A stretch of DNA of 64,000 nucleotides, from positions 55,959-119,958 of the forward strand of contig NZ_RQVR01000013.1 in NCBI RefSeq assembly GCF_003865365.1, read 5' to 3'. The notes under the pieces are model-generated. The model did not search any database, was not told where the DNA came from, and saw nothing but the letters and a program-made list of their open reading frames with translations. Positions within the stretch are counted from its first letter, which is position 1. Each line of letters begins with the position of its first letter. Positions 17,800 to 28,448 of this stretch are shown piece by piece. The stretch is from Flavobacterium macacae. Its GTDB lineage: Bacteria; Bacteroidota; Bacteroidia; Flavobacteriales; Flavobacteriaceae. The position numbers and the translations under genes are program-made.

Positions 17800-19398
17800 A
17801 TGTTGAAGTTTCGTTTTCAATTTTTACTTTTCATTTTGGCTTTAGCAGTTACGGGTTGCGCGAAGAGAGGCAGTATTACCGGAGGCTTGAAAGACACCAT
17901 TCCCCCTGTGATGCGCTCAAGTTCACCCGAAAATTTCAGCACTAATTTTGATGTAAAAGAAATCAGGATCACTTTTGACGAATATATCAAGATTAAAGAC
18001 GTGAACAAGCAGCTGATTGTTTCGCCTCCGATGGAATATCCGCCGGTGATCACGCCGACGAATGCGAGCAAGTACATCAACATCAGGATCAAGGATACCT
18101 TGCAGCCCAATACCACCTATAGCTTCAACTTTGGAAGCAGCATCCAAGACAATAATGAAGGGAATCCGTACCAGCAATTTAAGTATGTTTTTTCGACAGG
18201 AACGTATATTGATTCGTTGGAAGTCAGCGGAACGGTGAAAGATGCTTTCAATAAAGATGTGGAAAATTTTGTTTCAGTGATGTTATATGAAGTGGATGAA
18301 AAATTCACAGATTCAGTGGTGTACAAGCAAAATCCAAGATATATCACGAATACTTTAGACAGTTTAAAAACCTTTAAGCTTGAGAATTTAAAGGAAGGAA
18401 AGTACATGCTGATTGCAATGAAGGACTACAATAACAATTTCAAATTTAATGCAAACAAAGACAAAATTGCTTTTAGGAAAGAATATATTACGGTTCCGAG
18501 TGACTCTGCTTATCAATTAAAATTGTTTAACGAAATTCCCTCTTTTAAAGGTCAAAAACCTTATCAGGCTTCTGGAAATCGACTTGTGATTCCGTATGAA
18601 GGAAATGCGGACAAAATAGAAGTTGCTTTGAGAAACGGCAACGAAAACCTGCCAATTAAGTTGACCAAATTCCCTGAAAAAGATTCATTGCAAGTTTGGT
18701 TTCAACCCATAAAACCTGATTCACTAGGCATTTCAATAAAAAAAGGAAGCTTTGACAAAGAGTTCTTTGTTCGTATGAAAGAATTTAAAAAAGACACCTT
18801 AAGCCTCACGGCGATACAAAAAGGAACTTTGCATCCCAGAGAGCGTTTTACTATTAATTCAACATTACCGCTTGCTGACATTGACAAAGCAAAGATCAAC
18901 TTGATGAATAAAGATTCAGTTGCTGTGCCTTTCACAACAGAATATGACGAATTTAATCAAAATTTATTTGTTGACTTTCAACGCGAAGAATTGCAAACGT
19001 ATACGATGCAACTTTTGCCAGGTTCGATAAATTCTTACTTAGGTACCGCAAATGATACTTTAAAATATACGCTTAAAACGCAGGCTATCAAAGAATATTC
19101 AACAATGAATTTGACATTATTGAATGTAAAACAGTTTCCAGTTATCGTAGAATTAGTTACAAAAAAAGGAGACATTATCGCTTCTCAATATTCAGAAGTT
19201 CCAAAAGTTGATTTTGAAGGACTGGAACCTTCCACCGTTTTTATTCGTGTAATTTATGATACAAATAAAAATAAGGTATGGGATACCGGAAATTACTTGC
19301 AAAAATTACAACCTGAAGAAGTTATTTATAAATCAGTAGAATATAATTTAAGGCCAAATTGGGATTATGTTGATGAAGTCTTCGACCTCTCACAATAA
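17800..19398 (+). CDS. Lipoprotein with N-terminal bacterial Ig-like (Big_5) domain
   Basis: A lipoprotein signal peptide ends at lipobox LAVTGC (Cys about 20). An Ig-like Big_5/SbsA-type domain follows (about 37-135; TIPPVMRSSSPENFS, EIRITFDEYI, TTYSFNFGSSIQDNNEG), then about 390 residues of beta-rich sequence ending in IRVIYDTNKNKVWDTGNY. Homologues are widespread in Bacteroidota and mostly uncharacterised. An envelope location, probably outer-membrane anchored, is inferred. The gene converges with the amidase gene, the two stop codons being one base apart. Confidence 0.85.
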   Translation: MLKFRFQFLLFILALAVTGCAKRGSITGGLKDTIPPVMRSSSPENFSTNFDVKEIRITFDEYIKIKDVNKQLIVSPPMEYPPVITPTNASKYINIRIKDTLQPNTTYSFNFGSSIQDNNEGNPYQQFKYVFSTGTYIDSLEVSGTVKDAFNKDVENFVSVMLYEVDEKFTDSVVYKQNPRYITNTLDSLKTFKLENLKEGKYMLIAMKDYNNNFKFNANKDKIAFRKEYITVPSDSAYQLKLFNEIPSFKGQKPYQASGNRLVIPYEGNADKIEVALRNGNENLPIKLTKFPEKDSLQVWFQPIKPDSLGISIKKGSFDKEFFVRMKEFKKDTLSLTAIQKGTLHPRERFTINSTLPLADIDKAKINLMNKDSVAVPFTTEYDEFNQNLFVDFQREELQTYTMQLLPGSINSYLGTANDTLKYTLKTQAIKEYSTMNLTLLNVKQFPVIVELVTKKGDIIASQYSEVPKVDFEGLEPSTVFIRVIYDTNKNKVWDTGNYLQKLQPEEVIYKSVEYNLRPNWDYVDEVFDLSQ

Positions 19399-19399
19399 A

Positions 19400-20164
19400 T
19401 TATTTTATTTCAAAAACATCTCGGTCGTTTAAGAATCCAAGTTTTTTTCTGGCTAGATCCATTTTGCTTTTATCAAATTCTGCTGTAAAAACCCCTTCCG
19501 ATTCTTGCGGTTCAATTGTAAAATTTCCTAAGAAATCAATGGCTTGGGAATGTCCCGGATAAGGATGATTATTTCCGTCTACACCGATCCTATTCACGCC
19601 AATGACATAAGCCATATTTTCAACCGCTCTTGCTTTTAGCAAAATATCCCAAGCCTGGATGCGTGGTTTTGGCCAATTGGCCACATAAATCAACAAATCA
19701 TAATCTTCGCTATTTCGTGCAAAAACAGGAAAACGAAGATCATAACAAACCAACGGACAGATTTTCCAGCCTAAATATTCTACAATCAATTTCTCTTTTC
19801 CCGAAGCATAAATTTTTTCTTCTCCAGCCAATGAAAACAGATGCCGTTTGTCATATTTTTGGATTTCTCCAGAAGGAAAAACAAAAACCAATCTGTTGTA
19901 AAAAAGCTCCTTTTCTTTAATAATCAAGCTTCCGGTAATCGCAAGATTTTTTGCTTTCGCAAGATTTTTTAGAAGCAAAATTGTTTCGCCGTCCATAGTT
20001 TCTGCAACTTTTTCTGGATGCATTGAAAATCCGGTCGAAAACATTTCGGGTAATACAACCAAGTCGATTTCCTCAGAAAGCGAATTGATTTTTTCTTCAA
20101 AATAAGTGCGATTGATTTTTGGATTTTCCCAAACCAAAGGCGCTTGGATCATGGCGATTTTCAT
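19400..20164 (-). CDS. Nitrilase-family amidase (omega-amidase-like)
   Basis: The 254-residue carbon-nitrogen hydrolase keeps the catalytic triad: Glu in VVLPEMFSTGF, Lys in YDKRHLF and Cys in CPLVCYDLRFPVF. The FSTGFSMHPEKVAE segment and overall length fit the YafV/Nit2 omega-amidase group, which deaminates alpha-ketoglutaramate. The exact substrate cannot be told from sequence. It is cytoplasmic, having no signal peptide. Confidence 0.88.
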   Translation of the reverse strand: MKIAMIQAPLVWENPKINRTYFEEKINSLSEEIDLVVLPEMFSTGFSMHPEKVAETMDGETILLLKNLAKAKNLAITGSLIIKEKELFYNRLVFVFPSGEIQKYDKRHLFSLAGEEKIYASGKEKLIVEYLGWKICPLVCYDLRFPVFARNSEDYDLLIYVANWPKPRIQAWDILLKARAVENMAYVIGVNRIGVDGNNHPYPGHSQAIDFLGNFTIEPQESEGVFTAEFDKSKMDLARKKLGFLNDRDVFEIK

Positions 20165-20461
20165 AGTGTCTTATTGTAAATCGGTCCTCTAAGATCGTTT
20201 TTTTTTACGATAATGATTCCGACTTTGATGGTATATAATTTGTATTACAACGTTCCATTTGTGTTCCTTTTCCCATAGCTTGGAACATTCTGAGTTTAAA
20301 TTTACCAAAATCTAGGTTTTTAAAAACCGACTCTTAATTTAATTTTGCATCCTATTTTTGAACAACAATTTTTGTTAATTCCCCTCGAATTATAGGAATT
20401 GAATTCTTATAAAGATAGAAAATTTCGCAATCAGAAATGGCACGCTATCGTAAATTTTAAT
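20165..20461. other. Gene-free gap
   Basis: Between the amidase gene start and the GH92 stop. No ORF, repeat or clear terminator was recognised in it. Confidence 0.4.
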
Positions 20462-23263
20462 TTAGTTTACAGAAATTTCATCTATGAAAATAAACGCGTC
20501 CCCACCAGCTCCTTGATGCCAATCTGGAAGTTTTCCAAAATTATACGCTTTGACTTTGATATATTTTGCATTTGTAACTGGAATTTGAGTTTCAAAATCT
20601 ATAACTTGAACTTCTGTATTTCTTGCATCTAATTTATTATCAATTGTTTTGACCAATTTAAAATTCACATTATCATCTGAAGTATAAAATTCTACTTTTG
20701 TCGGCATTAAAATCCAAGCTCTTGAATCTTGTAAAAAACGTGCTGAAACCGAAGTCACTTTTTTGGTTTCGTGCAAATCAATAACTGCTTCGAAATCTTG
20801 CGATTGAAAACCTTGCCAATCTCCTTTTCGCCAATTTTCACTACCAAAAATTCCATCAATCAAACCTTCTTCTCCACCCGCGTGGTATTGCGGATTGTAT
20901 TTTGATTTGGTTTTGATGGTATAATTGTTAGGTTTTTTGATGAATTGGGCTGAAATTTTATCACTACCACCAAGTCCAGCTTCTAAATCAACAGCAGAAT
21001 ATGCAGTTATTGTACAAGACTTATTTATTTCAAATGGTTCAGAATAAACTTTAAAATCAGAATTATCAATCTTATATTTAATCGAGTAAGGTCTATAATT
21101 CTTGTCAAAATTATCATTATCCATAGAAACTAACAATTTATCTCTAAACGATTTACTTTCGGCTTGAATTACAGGAACGACAGTAATTTTGTCAAAACGC
21201 TGCTCTTTCGCTTTCGCCCAAACCTCTTTCAAATAACCATTCATTCCTTTTTTGGTTATGGTAAGTTCTTGCTTATCCTCAAAATTGATTTTAGCCTTCT
21301 CAAAATACGGCTTTGTTTTCGTCCATTCACCACTTCCTGGTGTAACCGAATACAATCCCATCGAACTCAATACATACCAAGCACTCATTTGTCCACAATC
21401 TTCGTTTCCTATTAAACCATCTGATGAGTTTTTGTAAAATTCATTCAAGATATAATTTACTTTCTCTTGCGTTTTTTCAGGTTTCCCAATATAATTATAC
21501 AAATATGCCATGTGATGACTCGGCTCGTTTCCGTGAGCATATTGCCCAATTAAACCTGTGACATCAACTTGTTCGCGTCCGGTAGTTTTGCTTTCGCTAT
21601 TGAACATTTCATCGAGTTTGGTTTCGAACTTTTCGGTTCCGCCATACGCTTCAATCATTCCCGGAATATCTTGTGGCACAAAAAACGAATATTGCCACGA
21701 ATTTCCTTCGGTAAAATTATTGTTGACTTCTCTTGGATCAAAAGGTTTGTCCCAACCGCCGTTCTTTTTTGGTCTCATAAATCCTGTTTCCCAATCGAAG
21801 AGATTTTTCCAATTTTGAGAACGTTTCATAAAATAATCGTAATCTTCTTTTTTGTTTAAAATCTTCGCCATTTGCGCAATACACCAATCGTCATAGGCAT
21901 ATTCAACGGTTTTCGAAACGCTTTCGTGTTCATCATCAATGCTGATAAAACCATTCTTTTTGTACGCATCCAAACCAAAATGGTCCAACATTGCAGAATG
22001 TTTTGACGCTTCAAAAGCCTTTTCATAATCAAAACCTTGAATACCTTTTGCCATGGCATCGGCCATTACAGAAACCGAGTGATAGCCAATCATACAATCG
22101 GTTTCATTAGAAGCCAATTCCCAAACGGGCAATCTTCCGCCTTGTTCGTATTGCATCAAAAACGTATTGATAAAATTGGAAGTTCGCTTTTTATCAATCA
22201 ACGTATATAAAGGATGAGCTGCTCGAAATGTATCCCAAAATGAGAAAACAGAATAATAATCGAAGCCTTTTGCAGTATGGATTTCGTTGTCTCTTCCTCG
22301 GTATTTTCCGTCTACATCTTGTGCGATATTCGGTTGCATCATCGTGTGGTACAAAGCTGTATAGAAGATCGCCAATTTATCTTTATCTGAAGAAGTGATT
22401 TCAATTTTTGATAATTCTTTGTTCCAAAGTGCCTCGGCTTCTTTCTTTACTTTTTCAAAATTCCAATGGTTAATTTCAGAACTATTTAGTTTTGCACCTT
22501 CGGTGGAAGTTGGAGAAAGCGATACTTTGACCAACAATTTTTCGCCTTTTTTCACTTCTTTAGAGAAACTCATTGAAAGCAAACTTCCTGCAAAAAATGT
22601 ATCGGTAACTTTAGCAGGAGCAAATGCGTTATTGTTCACTTTTGTAATTTTCATCGGCTGATTGAACTCAATTCTTGCATAAACAAACTGATTCCTTGCC
22701 CAAGCTTCGCTGTTTCGCATTACTTCAATTGTCTTTTCATCAATGATCCTGACTTCTCCCATCAACAAATGGTCGCGATGGTTCAAATCTAAAACAATAT
22801 TCGCTTGACCTTTTTCATGAAAAGTATATTCATGAAAACCAACTCGTGTGGAAGTCGTTAATCGAACGTCAATATCGTGCTTGTCTAATTTTACAGCATA
22901 AAATCCAGCAGTTGCTTTTTCATTTTCATGAGAAAATTTTGAAGAATATATTTTATTGTCCAACGAAGGTTCTCCCACCGTTGGCATCAACATAATATCG
23001 CCAAAATCAGAAACTCCCGTTCCGTTTAGATGCGTATGTGAGAATCCGTAAATTAAATCATCTGAATAATGGTATCCGGAACATCCGTCCCAACTCCCGT
23101 CAATTCTGGTATCTGGCGATAGTTGCACCATTCCAAACGGAACGGTCGCTCCCGGAAAAGTATGTCCGTGACCGCCCGTTCCAATCATCGGATTGACGTG
23201 TTGCTGGTAGTTTTGGGCAAAAGTAAAAGTTGAAATAAATAATAGGAGCGCGAAATATTTCAT
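20462..23263 (-). CDS. GH92 family alpha-mannosidase, secreted
   Basis: A glycoside hydrolase of family 92 (calcium-dependent exo-alpha-mannosidases). Family motifs are clear: MIGTGGHGHTFPGATVPFG, GCSGYHYSDD, SFWDTFRAAHPLYT, EGNSWQYSFFVPQDIPGM and GNEDCGQMSAWYVLSSMG. A C-terminal region (about 700-930) carries a chitobiase-like Ig segment and an F5/8 type C-like carbohydrate-binding domain. The signal peptide begins at MKYFALLLFIS. I prefer this ATG to the upstream TTG at 23284 because a TATATTTG promoter box overlaps that TTG. No SusC/SusD genes are adjacent, so it is not in an obvious polysaccharide-utilisation locus. Confidence 0.93.
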   Translation of the reverse strand: MKYFALLLFISTFTFAQNYQQHVNPMIGTGGHGHTFPGATVPFGMVQLSPDTRIDGSWDGCSGYHYSDDLIYGFSHTHLNGTGVSDFGDIMLMPTVGEPSLDNKIYSSKFSHENEKATAGFYAVKLDKHDIDVRLTTSTRVGFHEYTFHEKGQANIVLDLNHRDHLLMGEVRIIDEKTIEVMRNSEAWARNQFVYARIEFNQPMKITKVNNNAFAPAKVTDTFFAGSLLSMSFSKEVKKGEKLLVKVSLSPTSTEGAKLNSSEINHWNFEKVKKEAEALWNKELSKIEITSSDKDKLAIFYTALYHTMMQPNIAQDVDGKYRGRDNEIHTAKGFDYYSVFSFWDTFRAAHPLYTLIDKKRTSNFINTFLMQYEQGGRLPVWELASNETDCMIGYHSVSVMADAMAKGIQGFDYEKAFEASKHSAMLDHFGLDAYKKNGFISIDDEHESVSKTVEYAYDDWCIAQMAKILNKKEDYDYFMKRSQNWKNLFDWETGFMRPKKNGGWDKPFDPREVNNNFTEGNSWQYSFFVPQDIPGMIEAYGGTEKFETKLDEMFNSESKTTGREQVDVTGLIGQYAHGNEPSHHMAYLYNYIGKPEKTQEKVNYILNEFYKNSSDGLIGNEDCGQMSAWYVLSSMGLYSVTPGSGEWTKTKPYFEKAKINFEDKQELTITKKGMNGYLKEVWAKAKEQRFDKITVVPVIQAESKSFRDKLLVSMDNDNFDKNYRPYSIKYKIDNSDFKVYSEPFEINKSCTITAYSAVDLEAGLGGSDKISAQFIKKPNNYTIKTKSKYNPQYHAGGEEGLIDGIFGSENWRKGDWQGFQSQDFEAVIDLHETKKVTSVSARFLQDSRAWILMPTKVEFYTSDDNVNFKLVKTIDNKLDARNTEVQVIDFETQIPVTNAKYIKVKAYNFGKLPDWHQGAGGDAFIFIDEISVN

Positions 23264-23281
23264 TTTGTTTGTTTTGTTTTT

Positions 23282-23289
23282 CAAATATA
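23282..23289 (-). promoter_or_regulatory. -7 box of the GH92 gene
   Basis: TATATTTG on the minus strand, about 20 nt upstream of the ATG at 23263. It matches TAnnTTTG exactly. Confidence 0.6.
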
Positions 23290-23380
23290 GGAAAATATTT
23301 AACGGAGATTCACGAAGGGTTTTCTACGAAAATTCGATAAGAAAATCTAATACAGCTCTATCAAACTTGTTAAAAACAAA

Positions 23381-23408
23381 AAACGCATCTGAAGGATCAG
23401 ATGCGTTT
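23381..23408 (-). terminator. Terminator of the sdhCAB operon
   Basis: A 12-bp perfect stem AAACGCATCTGA/TCAGATGCGTTT with loop AGGA, followed on the minus strand by a T run, 28 nt past sdhB. Confidence 0.9.
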
Positions 23409-23435
23409 AATTATATTCTTTTGGCTTTTGCCTAA

Positions 23436-24179
23436 TTATTTCATGCTAGCTACCAAATATTCTCTGTTCATTCTTGCAATATTTTCAAGAGAAATTCCTT
23501 TTGGACATTCTACTTCACAAGCTCCAGTGTTGGTACAATTTCCAAAACCTTCTTCGTCCATTTGGCGAACCATATTTAAAACACGATCAGCAGCCTCAAC
23601 TTTTCCTTGTGGCAATAAAGCGAATTGCGACACTTTTGCAGAAACGAACAACATTGCTGAAGAGTTTTTACAAGAAGCTACGCAAGCCCCGCAACCGATG
23701 CAAGTGGCCGCATCAAAAGCACGGTCTGCATCATGTTTAGGAATTGGAATTGTATTGGCATCAATGGTGTTTCCTGAAGTATTTACCGAAATAAATCCAC
23801 CAGCGTGCTGAATCCTGTCAAAAGAACTTCTGTCCACCACTAAATCTTTGATTACCGGGAACGCTTTTGCACGGAAAGGCTCGATAAAGATCGTATCGCC
23901 GTCCTTGAACATTCTCATGTGCAACTGGCAAGTCGTTACAGCTCTGTCTGGACCGTGTGCTTCACCGTTGATGAAAAGCGAACACATACCGCAGATTCCT
24001 TCGCGACAATCGTGGTCAAATGCAACAGGGTCTTCTCCTTTGTTAATTAAGCCTTCGTTCAAAACGTCAAGCATCTCTAGGAATGACATATCTGGTTCAA
24101 TTCCGTCGATTGGGTAATCCACGATTTTCCCCGTTTCTTTAGCGTTTTTTTGACGCCATATTTTTAATGTAAGTTTCAT
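23436..24179 (-). CDS. sdhB: Succinate dehydrogenase/fumarate reductase iron-sulfur subunit
   Basis: Transfers electrons from the flavoprotein to the membrane quinone site in complex II. The 247-residue protein has the N-terminal 2Fe-2S ferredoxin domain ([21 protein letters not shown]) and the C-terminal cluster domain with [11 protein letters not shown] and [14 protein letters not shown]. It is the last gene of sdhCAB and is followed by a strong terminator. Confidence 0.96.
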   Translation of the reverse strand: MKLTLKIWRQKNAKETGKIVDYPIDGIEPDMSFLEMLDVLNEGLINKGEDPVAFDHDCREGICGMCSLFINGEAHGPDRAVTTCQLHMRMFKDGDTIFIEPFRAKAFPVIKDLVVDRSSFDRIQHAGGFISVNTSGNTIDANTIPIPKHDADRAFDAATCIGCGACVASCKNSSAMLFVSAKVSQFALLPQGKVEAADRVLNMVRQMDEEGFGNCTNTGACEVECPKGISLENIARMNREYLVASMK

Positions 24180-24254
24180 CTTTTTTAAGTTTTTTCGAAT
24201 TAAGTATTGAGTATTGAGACTAAATCAAAAATCTCCTCTCTCCTTACTAATCTC

Positions 24255-26255
24255 TTATTTATAACTTCTTTGAACCAGTTTAATATTTTCGTAAACCAAA
24301 GGTTCTTTGTGCAATACGGCGTCGCTCGGTTTTCCTTTGTACTCCCAAGCTGCAACATAAGCGAAATTTTCGTCATCACGAAGTGCTTCTCCTTCTTCAG
24401 TTTGGTACTCTTCACGGAAGTGGCCTCCACAAGATTCTTGCCTATGCAAAGCATCTTTTGCGAAAAGCTCTCCTAATTCAAGGAAATCAGCAACACGCAT
24501 TGCTTTTTCTAACTCTTGGTTAAAGCTATCAATTGTTCCAGGCACTTTTACATCTCTGTAAAATTCTTCACGCAACGCAGCGATTTCAACAATTGCTTCG
24601 TTCAAACCTTGAGCGTTACGAGCCATACCCACTTTGTCCCACATAATTTTACCTAATTTCTTGTGGAAATGGTCAACAGAATGTGCTCCGTTATTGTTGA
24701 TGAACTTGTTTAATTGCTCTCTAACATTATTTTCAGCTTCTACGAATTCAGGAGTATCTGTAGATATTGTTCCTGTTTTGATATCTGGTGACAAATAATC
24801 TCCGATAGTGTAAGGCAATACGAAATATCCGTCAGCCAAACCTTGCATCAAAGCAGAAGCACCCAGTCTGTTTGCTCCGTGATCAGAGAAATTAGATTCT
24901 CCGATTGAGAAACAACCCGGAATTGTAGTCATTAAATTATAATCAACCCACGTTCCACCCATTGTGTAGTGAACTGCCGGGTAAATCATCATAGGAGCTT
25001 CATAAGGATTCTCATCTACGATTTTATAATACATTTGGAACAAGTTACCATATTTGTTTTTGATAACTTCTTTACCTAATTTTTTGATTAGAACCGCATC
25101 ATTTTGATCCAAGTGCTGAATCAATGCTTGTTCTTTTCCGTAACGTTGAATTGCAGCAGCAAAGTCCAAGTAAACTGCTTCACCTGTCTTGTTTACACCA
25201 TAACCCGCATCACATCTTTCTTTTGCAGCACGGGAAGCCACGTCACGAGGAACCAAGTTACCAAAAGATGGGTATCTTCTTTCCAAGTAATAATCTCTTT
25301 CTTCTTCTGATAAATCAGCCGCTTTCTTTTTTCCCTCACGGATTGCTTTCGCATCTTCCAATGATTTTGGAACCCAGATTCTACCGTCATTACGCAACGA
25401 TTCAGACATCAAAGTCAATTTTGACTGGTGATCTCCCGAAACCGGAATACAAGTTGGGTGAATTTGTGTGTAACAAGGATTTGCGAAAAACGCTCCTTTT
25501 TTATGTATTTTCCAAGCTGCAGTCGCGTTACTTCCCATTGCATTTGTAGAAAGGAAAAATACGTTTCCGTATCCTCCAGAAGCAATGACAACCGCGTGCG
25601 CTGAATGTCTTTCAATTGCACCTGTAACTAAATTACGAGCGATAATTCCTCTTGCTTTTCCGTTTACGATAACTAAATCGAGCATTTCGTGACGGTTGTG
25701 CATTTTGATTTTTCCACGACCGATTTGACGGTTCATTGCAGAATAAGCTCCTAATAATAATTGTTGACCTGTTTGTCCCGCAGCGTAAAAAGTTCTAGAA
25801 ACCAAAGTTCCACCAAAAGAACGGTTGTCTAAAAGTCCGCCATATTCACGAGCCAACGGTACACCTTGTGCCACACATTGGTCAATGATATTTGCAGAAA
25901 CTTCCGCCAGACGGTGCACGTTTGCTTCACGAGCACGGTAGTCACCCCCCTTTACGGTATCATAAAATAAACGAAATGTTGAATCTCCGTCACCTTGGTA
26001 ATTTTTTGCAGCGTTGATACCACCTTGAGCCGCAATTGAGTGTGCTCTACGAGGTGAATCTTGAAAACAAAATGCTTTAACGTTATATCCTAATTCAGCT
26101 AAAGTTGCTGCGGCAGAACCACCCGCAAGTCCTGTTCCAACAACGATAATATCAATATTACGTTTGTTTGCAGGGTTTACTAAATTAATATGGTCTTTAT
26201 AATTTGTCCATTTGTCCGAAATTGGGCCATTTGGTATTTTTGAATCTAAGCTCAT
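24255..26255 (-). CDS. sdhA: Succinate dehydrogenase/fumarate reductase flavoprotein subunit
   Basis: Catalytic subunit oxidising succinate to fumarate, or the reverse. The 666-residue length is typical of the Bacteroidota/epsilon-type enzyme. The FAD-binding start [19 protein letters not shown], the covalent flavin His region [18 protein letters not shown], the active-site segment [14 protein letters not shown] [13 protein letters not shown] and [14 protein letters not shown] are visible. It lies 15 nt downstream of sdhC and 75 nt upstream of sdhB. Confidence 0.96.
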   Translation of the reverse strand: MSLDSKIPNGPISDKWTNYKDHINLVNPANKRNIDIIVVGTGLAGGSAAATLAELGYNVKAFCFQDSPRRAHSIAAQGGINAAKNYQGDGDSTFRLFYDTVKGGDYRAREANVHRLAEVSANIIDQCVAQGVPLAREYGGLLDNRSFGGTLVSRTFYAAGQTGQQLLLGAYSAMNRQIGRGKIKMHNRHEMLDLVIVNGKARGIIARNLVTGAIERHSAHAVVIASGGYGNVFFLSTNAMGSNATAAWKIHKKGAFFANPCYTQIHPTCIPVSGDHQSKLTLMSESLRNDGRIWVPKSLEDAKAIREGKKKAADLSEEERDYYLERRYPSFGNLVPRDVASRAAKERCDAGYGVNKTGEAVYLDFAAAIQRYGKEQALIQHLDQNDAVLIKKLGKEVIKNKYGNLFQMYYKIVDENPYEAPMMIYPAVHYTMGGTWVDYNLMTTIPGCFSIGESNFSDHGANRLGASALMQGLADGYFVLPYTIGDYLSPDIKTGTISTDTPEFVEAENNVREQLNKFINNNGAHSVDHFHKKLGKIMWDKVGMARNAQGLNEAIVEIAALREEFYRDVKVPGTIDSFNQELEKAMRVADFLELGELFAKDALHRQESCGGHFREEYQTEEGEALRDDENFAYVAAWEYKGKPSDAVLHKEPLVYENIKLVQRSYK

Positions 26256-26270
26256 AATTTTATAAGTATA

Positions 26271-27107
26271 TTATTTAGCAAAAAAGTGAATGTAAACAGG
26301 AATAATTGCAAAAAGAAGAGGAACGATTATAGAAAATCCTTTTCCGAATCCTTTAATTAATCCGTTGTATTTTGGATTATTTGCTCCGAGAGATTGGAAT
26401 GCACTTGCAAAACCGTGCGATAAGTGGAATGCCAAAACAAACATTGCAATTACGTAGGAAATTGTAGCAATCAAGCCATAAGAGGCATCTTGAAAGAATG
26501 CAAAAGTAACTTTGTGCAAATCTTTGTATCCTTCAGCAATTTTCAAATTACCTGCTTTATCCCAAAATTCGGTGCGGTTTCTGATTTCTAAACCTGATTG
26601 CTCTAGGTTTACAGGAATATATTTGTCTTTACCAACAGATGATGTGATGTAAAAATCATATTTCTGACCTTGATAGTCAATTTGAGTCGTTTGCAACGGC
26701 ATCTTTTCGTCAAAGTGCATTACAGCCCAAAAGTTAACCATGTGCGTCACGATGAAAACCAAAATCAAAGTTCCCAAAACCGCCATGTTTCTTGAAGCCC
26801 AAACAGTGTTTGCAGCTGCATTTTCTTTGGCATATTTAATCGGCCTGGCTTTTCTGTTTTGGATTGTCAGTAAAATTCCGTCCACTGCGTGAAAAAGAAT
26901 TGAAATATAAGTTACATACGATAAAATTTTGACCAAAGGATTTGTGGTCATGAATAGTGCGTATTCGTTGAAGTGCGAATCATCGCTAAAAATCAATTGC
27001 AAGTTTCCAGCTAAATGTCCTACCAAAAACAAGCATAAAAATAAACCTGTTAGAGACATCCAGTACTTTTTCGCAAGTGATGACTTTAAGATTGCAGATT
27101 TTGCCAT
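26271..27107 (-). CDS. sdhC: Succinate dehydrogenase cytochrome b subunit (type B)
   Basis: A single membrane anchor of 278 residues with five predicted helices, as in the di-haem type B complexes of Wolinella and Bacillus. Conserved His residues occur in LFLVGHLAGN, ILFHAVDG, FIVTHMVNFW and AFHLSHGFASAFQ. An extra loop (about 120-180) lies between helices 3 and 4. First gene of the operon, with a consensus promoter 30 nt upstream. Confidence 0.94.
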   Translation of the reverse strand: MAKSAILKSSLAKKYWMSLTGLFLCLFLVGHLAGNLQLIFSDDSHFNEYALFMTTNPLVKILSYVTYISILFHAVDGILLTIQNRKARPIKYAKENAAANTVWASRNMAVLGTLILVFIVTHMVNFWAVMHFDEKMPLQTTQIDYQGQKYDFYITSSVGKDKYIPVNLEQSGLEIRNRTEFWDKAGNLKIAEGYKDLHKVTFAFFQDASYGLIATISYVIAMFVLAFHLSHGFASAFQSLGANNPKYNGLIKGFGKGFSIIVPLLFAIIPVYIHFFAK

Positions 27108-27136
27108 AAGAGTTGTTTGTGTTTTAAAAAATCACA

Positions 27137-27166
27137 CAAAAATAAAGCATATTCAGTTAACTACAA
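27137..27166 (-). promoter_or_regulatory. Promoter of sdhCAB
   Basis: On the minus strand TTG, 19 nt, then TATTTTTG. It matches the Bacteroidota -33/-7 consensus and lies about 30 nt before the sdhC ATG. Confidence 0.75.
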
Positions 27167-27333
27167 CCTTTTCGCTTAATTTATAATCAGTATAAAGTGG
27201 ATGCCTTTCGCAGAAAATAAAGCGTAAAAATTCATTACCGATAATTTTTCTCTTCATTTCTTTTCTAAAACTCAAAAAAACCAGCAAAAAACACCCAATA
27301 ATTACTTAAAAAGCATTTTAATTTGATCCAGTT

Positions 27334-28185
27334 TTAAAAGGTTTTTGTAACGTCTTTATCAACTACAATTATAAAGTCCGCAAGCTTTAAGTGTTCTTTC
27401 TCCATTCTTGAAATGTCTTTTTGAGAAACCGTTGCGATTGTCATAATTTTCAATTCTGGATTTCCTTGCTTCAAATACCAATATATCCCATCGAAATTAT
27501 CACTGTGGAAACTTCCGTTATAATGCACCAAGGTTGTGTTAGGCTTAAGGTTCTGCAAAATAAAATGACCCATCGTCGCATCTTTGATGGCTTGCGCTTT
27601 TGGCATTGTTTCACTGGCGTGATCGCCCATCATTTCCAACATTTTTACATAACCCGGAAGGTTTTTATCATATTTTATAGGCAATGGCGCCATCCACGTT
27701 TTCTCTTCTTCTGACAATTTATCTAACGCTTGAAAATCTTGTTTGTACACCAAACTCGCATATCTTCTTGGCACATTTGTGGCCACAAAGTTTAAATTAT
27801 TTCCTTTTGCAAAATCCACCAAAGGTTTGTAATCTGTTTTATGGTTGTTCCAAAGTCGCGCCAAAGTATCGAATGCTTTTTGGTTGATTTCTCCTTTTAA
27901 ATATTGGTTCAATTGTTTTTGATTATCGGCTTCAATCATTTCTGCTCCCAAAACCAATTGCTTTTTGACGAACAAATCTTTCGTAAATTCCAATTGCAAC
28001 CAATGCACGATGGAATTATCGTGGTGTTCCCCAAACAAAACAACTTCCGCATTTTTGGCTTGTTGCACCATTTTTTTATAGGTCGTTTTCTTTCCGCTTT
28101 TATCATACAATTGATACGGAAGTTTGTCTTGCGCCACAACAGTAAACGAAATCACGAAAGCCATTAGGCAGAAAAAACATTTCAT
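27334..28185 (-). CDS. ChaN-family (iron-regulated) exported protein
   Basis: The 283-residue protein has a Sec signal peptide (MKCFFCLMAFVISFTVVAQ). Its ChaN/TraB-superfamily domain shows VLFGEHHDNSIVHWLQ, LVLGAEMIEADNQ, VATNVPRRYASLV, DATMGHFI and HYNGSFHSDN. ChaN proteins bind haem and are induced by iron limitation in other bacteria; here the role is inferred from the family only. It has no Cys-lipobox, so it may be soluble in the periplasm. Confidence 0.88.
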   Translation of the reverse strand: MKCFFCLMAFVISFTVVAQDKLPYQLYDKSGKKTTYKKMVQQAKNAEVVLFGEHHDNSIVHWLQLEFTKDLFVKKQLVLGAEMIEADNQKQLNQYLKGEINQKAFDTLARLWNNHKTDYKPLVDFAKGNNLNFVATNVPRRYASLVYKQDFQALDKLSEEEKTWMAPLPIKYDKNLPGYVKMLEMMGDHASETMPKAQAIKDATMGHFILQNLKPNTTLVHYNGSFHSDNFDGIYWYLKQGNPELKIMTIATVSQKDISRMEKEHLKLADFIIVVDKDVTKTF

Positions 28186-28294
28186 ATTTTAAATTTTATA
28201 ATCTCAAGTAAAATTAGGCATAAATCAACTTACGGCAAAACCAAACTTTTTACAATACCAGAACCGATTTCAAATTAATTTTAAGACCTGCTAA

Positions 28295-28405
28295 ATGGCA
28301 AAAAAAAGAACAATGAAACGCGTTCTAGCGCCAAAAAACGAATGGATTTTAGACAAAATTGAAAAAAATATTCCGAAATTAATTGGAGCTTGTTATTACA
28401 AATGA
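28295..28405 (+). CDS. Possible small basic protein, 36 residues
   Basis: ATG at 28295, TGA at 28403-28405. The product starts MAKKRTMKRVLAPKNEW and ends IGACYYK. It is Lys/Arg-rich, without a signal peptide or known domain. It lies in the 263-nt gap upstream of the Crp/Fnr gene, on the same strand and 43 nt away. It may be a real small protein, a remnant or chance. Confidence 0.25.
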   Translation: MAKKRTMKRVLAPKNEWILDKIEKNIPKLIGACYYK

Positions 28406-28448
28406 ATAGAATAAATGCTTGAAAGACATTTTTAAGTAATTTTACAAA

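Noticed and set aside
23401..23811. 136-codon plus-strand ORF
   Set aside because: Antisense to sdhB, which has full iron-sulfur motifs.
25124..25549. 141-codon plus-strand ORF
   Set aside because: Antisense to sdhA; no recognisable motif.
27421..27714. 97-codon plus-strand ORF
   Set aside because: Antisense to the ChaN-like gene, no motif.
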